Below are positions 9,854 through 30,136 of a stretch of DNA of 64,000 bases, in pieces. The translations under genes were made by a program, and so were the position numbers. Location of the stretch: positions 434,001 to 498,000 of the forward strand of contig JAJKFH010003821.1 of NCBI GenBank assembly GCA_023333565.1, written 5' to 3'. The first letter of the stretch is position 1. Each line of letters starts with the position of its first letter. The notes beneath the pieces were generated by a model. That model was not told the origin of the DNA and did not search any database. It worked only from the letters and a program-made list of their open reading frames with translations. The DNA is from Puffinus mauretanicus. Lineage: Eukaryota > Chordata > Aves > Procellariiformes > Procellariidae.

Positions 9854-12800
9854 GTATGTAAAAAATCACCTTTTATTTTTTTCCTAACCAGTGTATAATT
9901 TGTCAGTTTTCCATCCGAATGAAGAAGTATAATCTGCATGTTGAACAATGCAAAATGCACAAAATATATATACTTTTTTCCAATTGCTGTTAACATTGTT
10001 TAGTGAACACCCAAATGTAGCATTTTTTAAAAAAAAAAACCAAATATTTTAAAATCATACAGAAATAATATCTCACATTTCTTATTCATTGCTTTCATAT
10101 TCATCTGTAGATCAGATATTTGGGACAGAATTATAGAATTTATATAAATTAATAAGAAATCCAGTTTTAAAATAACTGTTATTGTTGTTAAAGCCATCCA
10201 AAATGGTGAGTTATTTTTGTTTAATCTGAGTAAAATAATGTTTATATGCAAAAAGATGGGGGGGGGCAGCATCAATTAAGAATAAGTTTCTAAAAGAAAA
10301 TTGGCATAAATCCAAACTTGTAATTGCACTGCTTTCAGCAAACTTATGGATTCTTTTAGCTTCTTTTGCAGCAGTTTGACAAAATAATACATTACTATGA
10401 ATAGTAATATCAGTAGGAAAAGCCTGGGTGAAGGAAGAGTTCTTCACTAATTTTGTAAGCAGTGCTGTCTGACTCCCAGAGCCAGTCAAAGCAGGTGTCT
10501 TACCTGGGTAAAGAAGATATTCACAATATGGTCCAAAATCTCATGTCTTACAGCTAACATATGGGATTGAAACAAAAGTGCATTAGAAGAAGAGTGAATT
10601 GGCCCACCATTTTTATTTAAGCAATTTAATTTTTAAGAATTGCTTCATTCTTTTTTTTTCATTTCTTCTAAATTCTCTTCAGGCAAAGCCCTTTCAATTA
10701 CCAAATTGGATTTATCGGGTTATATTTATGTTTTGCTGATTTGCCCTGTTCTGGTTTCACAATTATCTAATAAGGAAGACACACATAAAACTTGGGCCAA
10801 AATTCTGTGTTCTTTAATCAAGAGAAATTCCCATCCCCTTGCAGGGGCATTTTGCTCATTCAAAGACTGAATATTTGGATATTGAGTAAAGAATATTTGT
10901 AAACGTCAATAAAGTTTGAATACAGGCAGATGTTCTACTTTTCGCACTTTGCTATAATTTACTGTACCACGTATCCATTGCTACTGAAGCATCAGGTATG
11001 ACAAGATTCTGCTCACAGCAAGAGAGGGTTTGGCTGCTTTCTGCTGAATGAAATGTTTTCAAGAGCACTGAAACCAGAATATTTTGCAGAGATATGGCTT
11101 GCCACAAAACTGTAATCATTAGATTGGGGGAGTGGAGACGAAACAAGACATCCCCCGCGCAAGTGGTTACGACGAACAGCTTTGCCTGTGGAAGAAGACA
11201 CAAATTCTGGTCTCCTTAATCCTATTTTACAGGAATATTTTTCATAACAGCTGAAGCAGAGATGAGACTTGAACTGGGACTTCCTATATTGCAGGCAATT
11301 TCTATACCCACCACAATCCACACTCATGTATGCTCAACCCATTTCATGCAAGCTCTAGAGATGACATAGTATATCATCTCTGCGGTAGAATATCAAGCTG
11401 ATCTTAAAGCCTTTGTGCAGCTAAAACATTCATGGATTTTATACTATCAGGGTTCACATACTTTCTCACCTCTGCCTTCCATAAATATGGCAATTAAAGC
11501 TTGAGATGGCAAGTAAATTACACTTTCAGTTTCGGGGAACCACGCCTGGCACACAAGGTGTGGGCACAAGTCTACTGAATCAGGAGTTAGTCCAAGTTTT
11601 GTCTCGGTGAGGGTGATTGGGATACTTAGTTTGTAAAGCCATAACAAAATAATTGTGAAAGTAAGATGATCAGAATCCTCAATAATTTTTACTAAATGGT
11701 CACATTATTCAAGGATATATTTGCTTCTCTAAAAATGATAGATGTACAATTTGCAGCTCATAACCATTCCTCCAGAGATATATGGCTATTCTAACATAGT
11801 CTTTATATTTTTCAGCTTTATTGTCTAAACATGAATTAAAAAGCAAAGCTTATCCCATAAAAGGAAAACGAGAAATTTTTAAAGATTCCAGAAAGGATAT
11901 TGTTAGTATGGACATGAAGTTCTTTGGGTTATTGGATAAAACCTAATTCTGTCTTTCTTGCCTGAGACACACACTACCATCTTCCATGGATATTGGCTAA
12001 AAAACAGTAGCAGTTTCTAGGGCTACTTGGTGGGGAGGATGACAGAACTCATCCTATAAATTTAAAATCAAATTCAGAGCATAAGCATTGTGACTTCATA
12101 GGGATGGACTCAAGATTCCTAAATAATTATAGTTGATTTTCTAAATGGCATTTAAAAGCCTTAAAGCAAATGCACTACCCATGAATAATGGCTGTGGACA
12201 TATTTGGACGTATACTGTGATTCTGAAAGAAGCAGCTGTATCAACTAGCTACTGAAACGCCTAAACACAAAGCCTGTTGAAGGCTGAGTGTGTCTGCAAT
12301 TATCAAAATAGGAAGAGTGAGAAGCTTGAATTGGGGATGGATCACAGCAGCTCATATTAAAATGAGATAACATAGTACCATAGCAGACATGCCTTTAAGT
12401 TGTGTATCATTTTTACATAGTTAAATGTGTATCATGTTATAGTTAAAACGTTGCATTAAATATTAGCGTTCCTTAACTTGTGGGTGAAAATCTTAAGAAG
12501 TGGTATCTGCGACAAACTTGAGCCTATTCTGATTTCGGTGATTGAGTTTAAACCCCAAAGGAAATACTTGAGATGACATAATCAAATGCTTACAAACATG
12601 ACCAAAAACGTAATTATCTATTGATGTCATTTTTCATTTTAGTTGGATGGAGCTAGGTATCTTTCCACAAGAAAAAAAGAAATATTACAAAATCCTATTC
12701 TTTTGTAATCCTTAGGTCAGGATTTTCATTTTACAGAACTTGATGAGTTGATTCAATAATTTGAGTGGTCAGACAAGGGATCATTCACAAAGAAGTGCTA

Positions 12801-13844
12801 AAAAATCTGATTTTCTAGTATATATCAATATATATAAAGAACTCTGAAATTAATTTCCATGTTCCTCATATGAACTAAGAGCAGAATTGCTCTCCATACC
12901 CTCAGTATTTGTCTGATCATGTTTTAGGGTGCATGTTTTAAATGGATCTTGGTATTTGCTGCATTTTTTGGTCCTTCAGATGGCAGGCAAAGAGAGGATT
13001 AAAATAGATTATCACATGAGTATTTCCATAGATTATTAAATTTTATATTCCTTTTGTCTGATTTAGAAAAAAAAAAAAGAATTTCAACAAAAAAGGTATT
13101 AAACTAACTTTAAATTGTGGCTTAGCAAACTGAGGATCAGAAAATTAATATCTAAGGTTGAAATCCCATCCTATGATATCCCATTATTTCTTTTCTAATG
13201 TATTTACTGATGTCAATGTACGCACTGACTACCCATTCACCCCCTCAGAAAAAGCCATATAGCACCTTCCTAGAGCTCTGGGGTCCTTAGCAGATGTTCC
13301 AGAACAGTCATGTGCACAGAAAAATTGATCAGCGGCTATTTTTCAACCCCCGTCCAGAAATCAAGAAATAAAATTGAAAGTAAGTGCTAAATACTCCATA
13401 CCACCCTACCCAGCAATACCTGTCCATAAGGCATTGTTCCTGTCCCCAACCAGGGGAGGGCAATGGCCCCTGCAACATCACATAGAAGGGAAGTGATGTC
13501 CCCCCCCCGGAAGAAAATAAGGGAGCTAGGCATAGTGTCCAAGTGCCCCTTGGAGAACACTTGCCACCTCAGTAGCAACCCCAGGCAAATAGATGCTGGA
13601 TGTTGAAGCCTCCTTGCATCACAGCTGCAGCAATGCTGAACATCTGTCCTTGACTATGGCATATTATTCTCCATCTGGAAGTGGGTGCTGTTCATGCAGA
13701 ATTCATGCTCATGCTTTTTCCAGGGAAGGACACAAATACAATTTCCTTTCTAAATATTCACTTTTGTTACTGTATACAGGTGCTTAGAATCTATTCCATA
13801 ACTCTATGCTGCTTGAGACACAATAGCCAACACACATCCCAGGA
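9854..13844 (+). other. SLC5A7: SLC5A7 intron after coding exon 1, part before CR1
   Basis: AT-rich intron with short meaningless open frames. No exon, RNA gene or recognised repeat is seen before the CR1 copy that starts near 13845. Confidence 0.7.
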
Positions 13845-14876
13845 AGTTATGGACTCAACGGCCAACGGCTCAATGTCCAGGTGGAGATCAGTGATGAGGT
13901 GTCCCTCAGGGGTCCATATGGGACCAGTATTATTTAACATCTTTGTCGGGGACTTGGACAGTGGGATTGAGTGCACCCTCAGCAAGTTTGCAGATGACAC
14001 CAAGCTGAGTTGTGTGGTTGATACTCCAGAGCAAAGGATGCCATCCAGATGATCTTGACAGGCTAGAGAGATGGGCCTGTGCGAACCTCACGAAGTTCAA
14101 CAAGGCCAAGTGCAAGGTCCGGCACCTAGGTCAGGGCAATCCCAAACATGGATACAGGCTGGGCAATGAGTGGGTTGAGAGCAGCACTGCGGAGAAGGAC
14201 TTGAGGATATTGGTGGATGAAAACCTGAACATGAGCCAGTAACGTGCGCTAAAAGTCCAGAAAGCCAATCGCATCCTGGGCTGCATCAAAAGAAATGTGG
14301 CCAGCAGGTCAAGGGAGGTGATGCTCCCCCTCTACTCCGCTCTCGTGAGACCCCACCTGGAGTACTGTGTTCAGCTTCTGGGGCCCCCTGCATAAGAAAG
14401 ACATGGACCTGCTCAAGTGGGTCTAGAGGAGGGCCACAAAGATGATTGGGGGCTGGAGCATCTCCCATATGAGGACAGACTGAGAGAGCTGGGGTTGTTT
14501 AGTCTAGAGAAGAGAAGGCTCCGGGGACGCCTCATAGCAGCCTTCCAGTACTTACAGGGGGCCTACAGGAAAGATGAGAGGGGACTCTTTATCAGGGAGT
14601 GCAATGAAAGGACAAGGGGTAACGGTTTTAAACTGAAAGAGTATAGATTTAGGTTAGTTATAAGGAAGAAATTCTTTACTGTAAGGATGGTGAGGCACTG
14701 GAACAGGCTGCCCAGAGAAGCTGTGGATGCCCCCTCCCTGGAAGTGTTCAAGGCCAGGTTGGATGGGGCTTTGAGCAATCTGATCTAGTGGAAGGTGTCC
14801 CTGCCCATGGCAGGAGGGTTGGAACTAGGTAATCTTTAAGGTCCCTTCCAACCCAAACTATTCTATGATTCTATGA
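13845..14876 (+). mobile_element. CR1 LINE, 5'-truncated, with 3' end
   Basis: A non-LTR retrotransposon fragment in the same orientation as SLC5A7. It holds the C-terminal part of ORF2, including the reverse-transcriptase motif [10 protein letters not shown] (about 13978-14007), then the usual CR1 tail reading frame ([13 protein letters not shown] near 14488) and the 3'UTR. It ends with GGTCCCTTCCAACC and ATTCTATGATTCTATGA. Frameshifts and stops break the ORF, so it is dead. The 3'UTR (TGGAAGGTGTCCCTGCCC) differs from that of the 30, 52 and 58 kb copies, so it belongs to another CR1 subfamily. Confidence 0.93.
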
Positions 14877-19701
<4,825 letters not shown>

Positions 19702-19857
19702 GTGGCCTTTTTTTTGCAAAACCCATGCGATCCAAAGGCTATGTGACAATGCTAGACCCTTTTCAGCAGCTTTATGGAAAAAGGATGGGAGGGCTACTGT
19801 TTATTCCAGCTTTAATGGGAGAAATGTTTTGGGCTGCTGCCATCTTCTCTGCCTTAG
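19702..19857 (+). CDS. SLC5A7: SLC5A7 coding exon 3 (residues 98-149)
   Basis: Encodes [20 protein letters not shown] and the following [10 protein letters not shown] loop and [21 protein letters not shown] membrane segment. The loop with K-P-M-R-S and the D-P-F-Q-Q motif is typical of choline transporters in SLC5. The preceding acceptor is tttctttgtag and the donor GTAAGG follows at 19858. Length 156 bp, phase 1-1. Confidence 0.97.
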
Positions 19858-21439
19858 GTAAGGAATAAACAGTGTAAGTATTAATTTATCACAGGTGGAA
19901 AGGATTAAGAAAATCAGAAATGCATTAAAATTCTGGCTTCAAATGCTAACTGTCCTAGCCAAACGATTCAGTGTGTGACAGTTCTCAGACACATGCTAAC
20001 TAGTAATTAAACCTGGTAATGGTACCCCATTAATTATTTTGGTAATGGAAAGACAGGCAAGGTATCTATTCATTTTCGGATATGAAAAGTTGTCCCTTTT
20101 CAAAGAGCATGAAAAGATTTAGCAACAAAATTCCTTTAATCGTGAGCGTGACATGAGTGTTTGCAAGTGTCCCTTTTATGTCAAGGCTGACCCAGCTTCT
20201 CTTTTACACCACTGAGATCACAGAAGTGAGTCAAAATTTCCCTCAAAGATATGAAAGATTATTGCCAATGCATCTAAACAAAATAATCCTTTGCATATAG
20301 GAGACCTACATATACAGAACTTTCCATAGCACAAATAATAGAAGTAAAACAGATGCTGATCAATAAATTGAACTATTATTCACTTCTAAATGGCTTTCTA
20401 CTCAACAAAATGAAGAAAATACTTAAGATTCAAGAAAGGATTCAGAGAATTAGTGGAAATATGACTCAATAGAAAATCACCCAACTACTCATCCAGTCCT
20501 GAAAAAAAATCAGTTTCCAGGGGTTTTAATTATATTTCAGGCCTGAATTTAGCAATGCCTTCAAGCACTGTGAAAGCCCTTGAGTTGAAGCACCAGCAGT
20601 TGACTTTTACCAGCTAATCATACTCATAGTGCACATGCATGTGGTAATGCTTTCTAGCGCAAGCTATTTTAAACAGAAAATAAACTTTGAAGGTACTCTC
20701 CAACTGTGCTCTGATGAACTGCAAAGCAATGGGGAGCTTGTTTACCACAATTTCATCACAAAACCCTTGAAGGACTAAGAGCAAACTACATGCTGAGGTG
20801 ATAGGAGTTGAATAACTTGAAGAACACTCTGAGTATTTGGAATATACTTTCTTTTTGATTGAGGACAAGCTAATTTGTGATATTTCAAAGCAAGTGGTGT
20901 GAATATCTTTCTAGTAGGTTTATATTAACAGCTGACAGTTAAAGACTGTCAATGACTATAAAGGTCATTGAGGGTTTTGGTTTTAACCATTTTCTGAATA
21001 ATCTGGTTATATTATACCTCCTAATTTGCACATCTATCCTTACTGATGAATATTTAATCCCACTACACTTCTTGATCTTCCTCATGATTTCTTGCTTGGC
21101 AGGGTTACAGAAGGGAAAGACAGGGCTTCCAGCTTGTGAAAGTGGTCCGAGCTTGTTGTAATCCTGAAGCACATGAACTCTGAAGGCTCACTGTACAATA
21201 AAAAGCCACCTGGCAGCTCCCAGCAGCTCTTATATACCACACATCATGTTGTGTTCTACTGCCAGAACTTTTCTACCTATGTGGTCAAGAATATCCATCT
21301 ACAATACCTTGCGAGGACTAAAAGTTATTGCAACATGTTTCATCTAAATTATCCTAGTTAGAAGGACAGGAATTTTTTTTAAACAAGGTTTTAAAACACT
21401 GCAATCACTTGAAATAGCTAATACATCTAAGGGAAAGGT
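19858..21439 (+). other. SLC5A7: SLC5A7 intron 3, part before CR1
   Basis: AT-rich intron. Two back-to-back short hairpins lie at 20933-20970 (7-bp stems). No exon is recognised. Confidence 0.65.
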
Positions 21440-23457
21440 ATAACCACCCTGATAGCTGCTGGAAGGGCAGTGCAGGAGGGCACAAGCAATTCAGGAGTTT
21501 CTTGAGTGCACTGACAACAACTTCGTGAAACAAATGATCAGGGAGCTGACGAAGGGAGGTGCTCTGTTGAACCTGTTACTTACAAACAAGGAAGAACTAG
21601 TTAGGGATGTGAAGGTTGGAGGCAAACTTGGCTGCAGCGTTCATGAGATGGTGGAGTTCAGGGTCCTGAGACGAACAAGGCAAAAATCAGGACCACAACA
21701 ATGGATTTCAGGAGAGTAGAATTTGGTCTCTCCAGGGATCTGCTTGGAGGAATCCCATGGAAGACAGCCTTGGAGAGAAGAGGAGTCCGGGAGAGCTGGT
21801 TGATATTCAGGGATCACCTCCTCCAAGCTCAAGAACAGTTCACCCTGACAACCAGGAAAACAAGCAAAGCTGGCAGGAGACCTGCATAGATAAAAAAGGA
21901 GCTCCTGACTAGACTCAGACATAAAAAGGAAGCATTCAAGAGGTGGAAGCAGGGACAGGTGACCTGGAAGGAATACAGAGACACTGTCCAAGCATGCAGA
22001 GATGGGTTTAGAAAAGCCAAAGTCCACTTGGATTTGAATCTGGCCGTGAAGGGCAGCAAGAAAGGCTTCTACGAGTACATAAACTAGGGAAAATGTCGAC
22101 TGTTGTTGAATGGGACAGGGGACCTGGTGGCAAAGGATGTGGAAAAGATTGACGTTCTCAGTGCCTTCTCTGCTTCATTCTTTGCTGGTAAGACCAGCCT
22201 TCAGGAACTCCAGGAAACTGAGAAACCTAGGAAAGTCCAGGGCAAGAAAGGTTTGCTAGAGGAGGATCAGGTTAGGAAACATTTAAATAGACTTGGACAG
22301 ACACAATTTCATGGGACCTCATGGGATGCTTGCCGCAAGTGCTGTGGGAGCTGGCTGATAGCATTGCAAGGGCACTCTCAGTAATCTTCTGAAGATTGTG
22401 GTGATCAGGGATGTTCCTGAAGACTGGAAGAAAACAAATGTTACTCCTGTCTTCAAGAAGGGCAAGAAGGAGGATACCAGGAACTAAAGCCTCACCTCAG
22501 TCCCTGGGAAGGCACTGGAGCAAATACTCCTGGAAACTACTTCCAAACAAATGAAGGTCAAGAAGGGAATTAGGAGGAGTCAACATGGATTTATGGAGTA
22601 GAAATAATTCCTGACCAACCTGACATCTTCCAAGATGAGCTGACTGGCTTGGTTCACAAAGGCAGAGCCGGGCATGTTGTGGATTTCAAAAAGGGCTTTT
22701 TATACCGTCTCCCGTAATATCCTCATAGACAGACAGATGAAGTATAGACTAGATAAGTGGACAGTGAGGAGGATTGAAAACTGGCTAAACTGCTGGGCTC
22801 AGAGGGCTGTGAGCAGAAGCATGGAAGCCACCTGGTGGCCAGTCACCAGTTGTGTACCCCAGGTGCCAATACTGTGTAACGTCTTGTGTAACGTCTTCAT
22901 TAATGACCTGGCTGATGGAACGAAGTGCATCTTCAGCTAGTTTGCAGAAAATAAAAACTGTGAGGAGTTGCTGATAGACCAGATGGTTTTAATGCCATTC
23001 AGAAGGACCTCAGCAAGCTGCAGAAATGGGCCAACAGGAACTTCATGAAGTTCAACAAAGGGAAATGCTAAGTCCTACACCTGGGGAGGTACAACCTGAT
23101 GTCCCAGTACAGGCTGGGGGCTGACCAGGCAGAAAGCAGGTTTGCAGAAAAGGACCTGGGAGTCTTAGAAGGCAATGAAGTTGACCATGAGCCAGCAATG
23201 TGCCCTTGTGGCAAAGAAAGCCAATGGCACCCTGAGCTGCAATGGAAGGACCATTGCCAGCACGTTGAGGGAGGGGATCCTTCCCCTCAGCCTTTGGAGT
23301 GCCAGATCCAGTGCTCCCCAATACAAGAGACATGGACATACTGGAGAGAGTCCAGTGAAGAGCCACAAAGATGATTAAGGGACTGGGGTATGTGGCATAT
23401 AAGGAGAGGCTGAGAGCTAGGACTGTTCAGCCTGGAGAAGAGAAGACTCAGGGGGTT
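21440..23457 (+). mobile_element. CR1 LINE, old copy lacking its 3' end
   Basis: About 2 kb of CR1 ORF2 in the same orientation as SLC5A7. It runs from the end of the endonuclease region (GGAAGGGCAGTGCAGGAGGGC near 21461) through the reverse-transcriptase core (VPQVPILCNVLCNVFINDLAD near 22855-22913, a decayed form of the usual motif) to GTTCAGCCTGGAGAAGAGAAG near 23430. Many stops and frameshifts are present. Homology stops near 23457, before the tail and the 3'UTR, which is unusual because CR1 copies normally keep the 3' end. Confidence 0.88.
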
Positions 23458-23769
23458 CTTATTCATCAACTTTTCCAGAGCAAGAGAGTGTAGTCCTTCC
23501 AGAGCTTGAGCAGTGTAAGGAAAGGCTGTTGGGACCCTTCCCTCCTCCATTTTGTAGGACAAATGCTAAACTTAGACCAACAGGAGCCTTCCTTTTCCCA
23601 CTCCCTTCAAAGGTGCAGAAGGGGTGTGCAGAAGGTAGAGGGGAGAATATCTTCATGCTGTTGCTAAGTGTCAGACCAGCATCTCTATATGCAACTTAAC
23701 AAAGGTGAGCCTTCTCATCAGACATACTGTGACATACACTAACACATAGTGCTTTGTTTTTCCCCATAG
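23458..23769 (+). other. SLC5A7: SLC5A7 intron 3, part after CR1
   Basis: Short non-coding stretch between the broken CR1 end and the acceptor tttttccccatag before coding exon 4. Nothing else is recognised. Confidence 0.7.
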
Positions 23770-23918
23770 GTGCCACTATAAGTGTCATCATTGACATTAA
23801 TGTCAATATTTCAGTCATTGTTTCTGCCCTGATTGCAACTATGTATACGCTTGTGGGTGGGCTTTATTCTGTGGCCTACACTGATGTAGTTCAGCTCTTC
23901 TGCATCTTCCTGGGACTG
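23770..23918 (+). CDS. SLC5A7: SLC5A7 coding exon 4 (residues 150-199)
   Basis: Encodes [20 protein letters not shown] and then the conserved [20 protein letters not shown] segment, covering membrane segments 5 and 6 and their loop. The [13 protein letters not shown] motif is a signature of the SLC5 sodium symporter fold. The exon starts with two bases completing codon 150 (Gly) and ends on a whole codon (Leu199) before GTAAGT. Length 149 bp, phase 1-0. Confidence 0.97.
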
Positions 23919-26900
23919 GTAAGTTTGGCTTTTTTTTCCTTCTTTGTTGAGGATTTTGCCCTGGGCATTATGATGATTACTGAGACCTATTGCCCACCTT
24001 TGGTTTTGGAACTATGTCTTCACTGAAAGCGCAGCAAAGGAATATCTCCACTCACAGAGCCCTGATGTTAAAAAGTCTGCATTTACATCAATGTACAGCC
24101 CATGTTTTGACAATAATGCTGACCAAGAGGCCCAAATCTTTAGCTTTTTTCCAACCAATCTGATTGTGCAAACACACTTGTAATTTTCCTGCTGAATATA
24201 TGTCTAACTCAGGATAGGACTGGAGCTGACTCCTTCCCTATCTGTCCATAGGACTGTGGCACAGACATAGGAAGCAGTCAGTAGAGGAGTCCAGAAACAC
24301 TGGCATTGGACCTGCAGAGCTGATACTCTCCTGCTTCTCTTTCCTGTAGCTGTCACCTACTCACGCAGTTAGTTAACCTCCTGCTTTAAATCACCTTCTT
24401 GGTTTTTCCCTCATTTCCCTCCATTGTCCTTGGAGACCATAGTATAGGAAGTCTCACCGATAACCTTGCTGTTTGAATATGGTGGTATGAATATCCCCTC
24501 ATCCGCTATCAATGATATGCTAGTGGGTAGCCTTTTCTTTTATTTACTGCTGTTATTTAAGCCCTACTCTGAAAAACATCAATGCAACAGGGCTCAGATC
24601 ACAGGGGTGCAATCAAAGAAGCTGCTGGCTTTGTTTGCCAGTGGCAGTAATAGATGGTCACAGGTGTGCAGAGATCTGAGACAGGCTGAAATAAATGGGG
24701 TGGCTCAAGGTGAAGGAACTGAACGGCACCTTGGGGACCCAGAATTGTTTCTCTGCTTTTACCGGTGTTCTTGTGCAGCTCTAGGGAAATTGCTTCAGCC
24801 AGAGCTCACACAGGTGGTCACTAACCAACCCTGTGTGTGTCCTCACTCTGTGGCATCCTACTGTGAGGCCTATGGCCTTATTTGCAGAAGTGCTAAGCAT
24901 TCCCTGATGTAACTGACTTCATGGGAATGGTGCTAAATACCCTGAAAAAGCAAATCCAAGTTCCAGCTGGCCACCTCAAATGAGAAGTTATTCCAGATCT
25001 TCTTCTCTCATAACTTTGTTCTTCACTTGCACAGTGGGGAAAATACTGTCTCCTTCCCTAACATGCATGTTAATATTTGTGAACCATTCAGTTTCTACAG
25101 ATGGTGTGCATTACAGAAATTCCCAAAACTGTAGATAAATCAGAATACAGAAATGCTTTTCCAATAAGAACAACTCATGCACTGCTAAAGACCCTGATCC
25201 CGTGGGAATAACAACATGTGATCCAGTATTAAAGGCAGCATGAACCTGACAGGGACGGGAAAGCAAATGAAGGTTGTAGAGCAGTCTTCTAAATGGTTGG
25301 ATCCATAGCTTTAATAGTGTTCTTTTAATTCAGGTTGGGCTCTTTATGTAATTTCCCATTTAAAATAAACAGCAATAATGTCACATAGAAGGAACCATAT
25401 TCATACCCTTGAGAGACATTAGTGGGGCTAGAAGCCTCAGGTAGCATCTAAATGGTCATGCTCTAGGTGAGGCAGTTTTAGATGAGATGGGACACTTTCA
25501 CAGTAGGTGTCACAGCAGAAGATGTCACAGGCTCAGGTATCCCAGCTTCCCCTCCAGGCTCTGGAGCAGTTTGTATTCCCACTGGCACAGAGCTTTACTG
25601 CTCATTCCTCTAATGTCTGTTCCTCTCCCACTCCTTACCCAAGAGGAGATGTTTGTTTTAATCACTTCTGTTCCCTACCCTGGCTCCTCAGTTCAGCCAC
25701 AGCTTTTTCCTTAGGCTTCCATAACCTCCACCCCAGCCACTCCACGTACTTCCCTGGTTTTATCCTTACAATCCCATGTAGTCTCTCTCCTTCCCTCCTC
25801 ATTCTCCTGTACCCACATCTGCAATTCTTGGCTCTTTGTCTTTATTTTGCCCAGTGATTCTTTCCCTGATCCTGCACTGTATCCCCACTATTTAATGACT
25901 CTTCATCTCAGCTGTATTATTAATTCCCTGTTCTAAACTCTTCGTCACCATGTAGAAGTCCTTTTTTTCTGGTTTATGATCCCATAATGTCCAGGTCCTT
26001 CTAGCCACCTCCTACTTCCACCCCCAAGCTTCAAGTCCCACAAAAAGTCCCAGTTTCTGCTTCACTTCCACAAGCCTTAGTTTTATTTGCCCATCATTCA
26101 AAACAGTGAATTTTCTACTCCAGTTAGAAAGGGCTCAGTGAAGAAATTGGGTCTATGTCTATATTAAGCAGGTTAAACAGTGTCAAGGTGAAAACACAGG
26201 ATCATCTGTAGTGCTTAATTGTTAACACAGTCCTGGCACTGGTTTGGCCAACTAGTACTTTCTCAGATAGTTCCCAGGAACATTTGAGGGCTGTCCTTTT
26301 TGGCAGGGAAAGGAGTCTAGATGTATGGATGTAAACCATGACATGTCAGTAAACTGCAGGGCCAGAGAAAGTATCTTGATTTGTTTTATTTACTAATATA
26401 GAGGTAATCCCTGAGACCACAAAGAGCTAGGTTACTGTCAGGAACTGGAATGCATTACAAAAGCTCATAATGCGTTTGCAATACTGTCCCTATTAAATCC
26501 TAGGCTGTGGCATGCAGGCTGCAGGTGGACCTTTAGAAATTTACCCTACTGAAAATCTCAGCTGAGTATGGGCAAACTACAGCTCTTCAGAAGCTCATCA
26601 CTTGGACATGTTTGAGATCTGAGATTCACAAACAAGAATAAAAAAAAACATTTGACACCCTTGTTCCCCATGAATTTCTCAACAAGAAGGGTATTAACAT
26701 CCATTAATTTTGACAATAAGTTTATTTTTCCCTCAAAATATCTTGGAGACTGTTGAAACATTTTGGTGATCTTTCCCAGAAAAGCCCAAGCAGACAGTGA
26801 GAAGGGAATCTTTCTGCCTAAGTGCTTAAATTGGCAAAGTTTAATATGTAACTGAGAACCGCATACTATGGTATGTGATAAACAGCCTGAATAATAGGCA

Positions 26901-27886
26901 GCGCAACAAAACATAGCAATAATTCATATATTCTTCACACATTATTGCAATAATTGTACAACAAAGTAGAGGAGGATGTTTGATTTCCTCCTCCTTGCTC
27001 CTGTTATCCCGTACTCTTAAATGTGATCAGTTGGATTGTGGTAATCTGCGTGTTTTGGATATCATTGGAGCCTTAAGGATGCCGTGCTTGCAATGGTCTG
27101 TTCCATAGAGCACAAAGCCTGGTTTTCATCTCAGTAAAAGCTACTGAGGCTCTCCTGATGAAGAGTTAGTGAGTAACATCATTGCAAAATGAGTTGGCAA
27201 GTAAATGCACAAAAAGTCAGTTGGTGAAGGAAATAAACCTTCCGGCCAAAACTGTCTCTGGGAAGGGTTTGGTCTAGATCAAAACCAAAGAGACTGAAAA
27301 TAGTTAAGAGCCCAGAGTGAAGTTGCCCTCAAGGTAGAAAACTGTTGTAACACTGGGCTACTGGATGTTCTGGAGCAAGAGAGATTTGGGTTCACCAACA
27401 GCACACCTCTCTTGTCATATAGTTTTGTGTTGACTTAAAAGCAAATTCCCAAGCCTTCAGGTGTGTTTATGAAGTCTCATGCCTGTATACTGACAGATCC
27501 TGATGCTATTGCACACAAGTTTATATGTAGATGTTTCTCTACAGTGTGGTCCAGGAAAGGGTGTAAAGAATATTTGTGGACTTTAGGGAAAATAAAATGA
27601 AGATATATAAATGTGTCTTTCCTGCTGATTTTGCGATTTATACTGATTAATTCTCTGCTCATACTCACACTCTCCAGAACAGAGGTAAGCTATCCACTGC
27701 CAAGCTCTCTGGATTTCGGAGATGTTCCACCAGCACATAACCTGACTTTTCTGCAAGTCAGCTTGGCAACTTGGATTTTGATCTGTAGCATGCAAGAAGA
27801 AGAAAAACAGACCAATATTAATATTAAAATTTCACGTTTAGAATGCCTTCTTTAGACCTGAATAAAGTGTTACTCTTTGGTTACAG
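23919..27886 (+). other. SLC5A7: SLC5A7 intron 4
   Basis: About 4 kb intron without recognised repeats. The longest open frame (24466-24912, about 148 codons) has no motif and no splice context that fits SLC5A7, and is left uncalled. The intron ends at the acceptor ctttggttacag. Confidence 0.75.
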
Positions 27887-28030
27887 TGGATCAGTGTACC
27901 CTTTGCGATGTCCCATCCTGCAGTGACAGACATTGGGTTCACGGCTGTGCATCAGGTGCACCAAGCACCTTGGCTTGGATCTATCAACTCACTTGACATT
28001 TACACATGGCTGGACAATTTCCTTTTACTG
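27887..28030 (+). CDS. SLC5A7: SLC5A7 coding exon 5 (residues 200-247)
   Basis: Encodes [20 protein letters not shown] and the variable extracellular loop up to TWLDNFLLL. The loop ([19 protein letters not shown]) differs from the human one at many positions, as expected for an exposed region. Starts after ttacag with Trp200 and ends on a whole codon before GTAAGT. Length 144 bp, phase 0-0. Confidence 0.97.
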
Positions 28031-30084
<2,054 letters not shown>

Positions 30085-30090
30085 TGATTA

Positions 30091-30136
30091 AAAATGAATA
30101 GTACAATAAATGTAAAATGAATAGTGCAATAAATGT
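30091..30136 (+). repeat. 23-bp tandem duplication just inside SLC5A7 intron 6
   Basis: Two adjacent 23-bp units (30091-30113 and 30114-30136) differ at one base. They lie 11 bp downstream of the donor of coding exon 6. Confidence 0.85.

Noticed and set aside
24466..24912. 148-codon open frame in intron 4 as an extra SLC5A7 exon
   Set aside because: Coding exons 4 and 5 join in phase and the joined protein matches CHT1 without it. No motif is seen.
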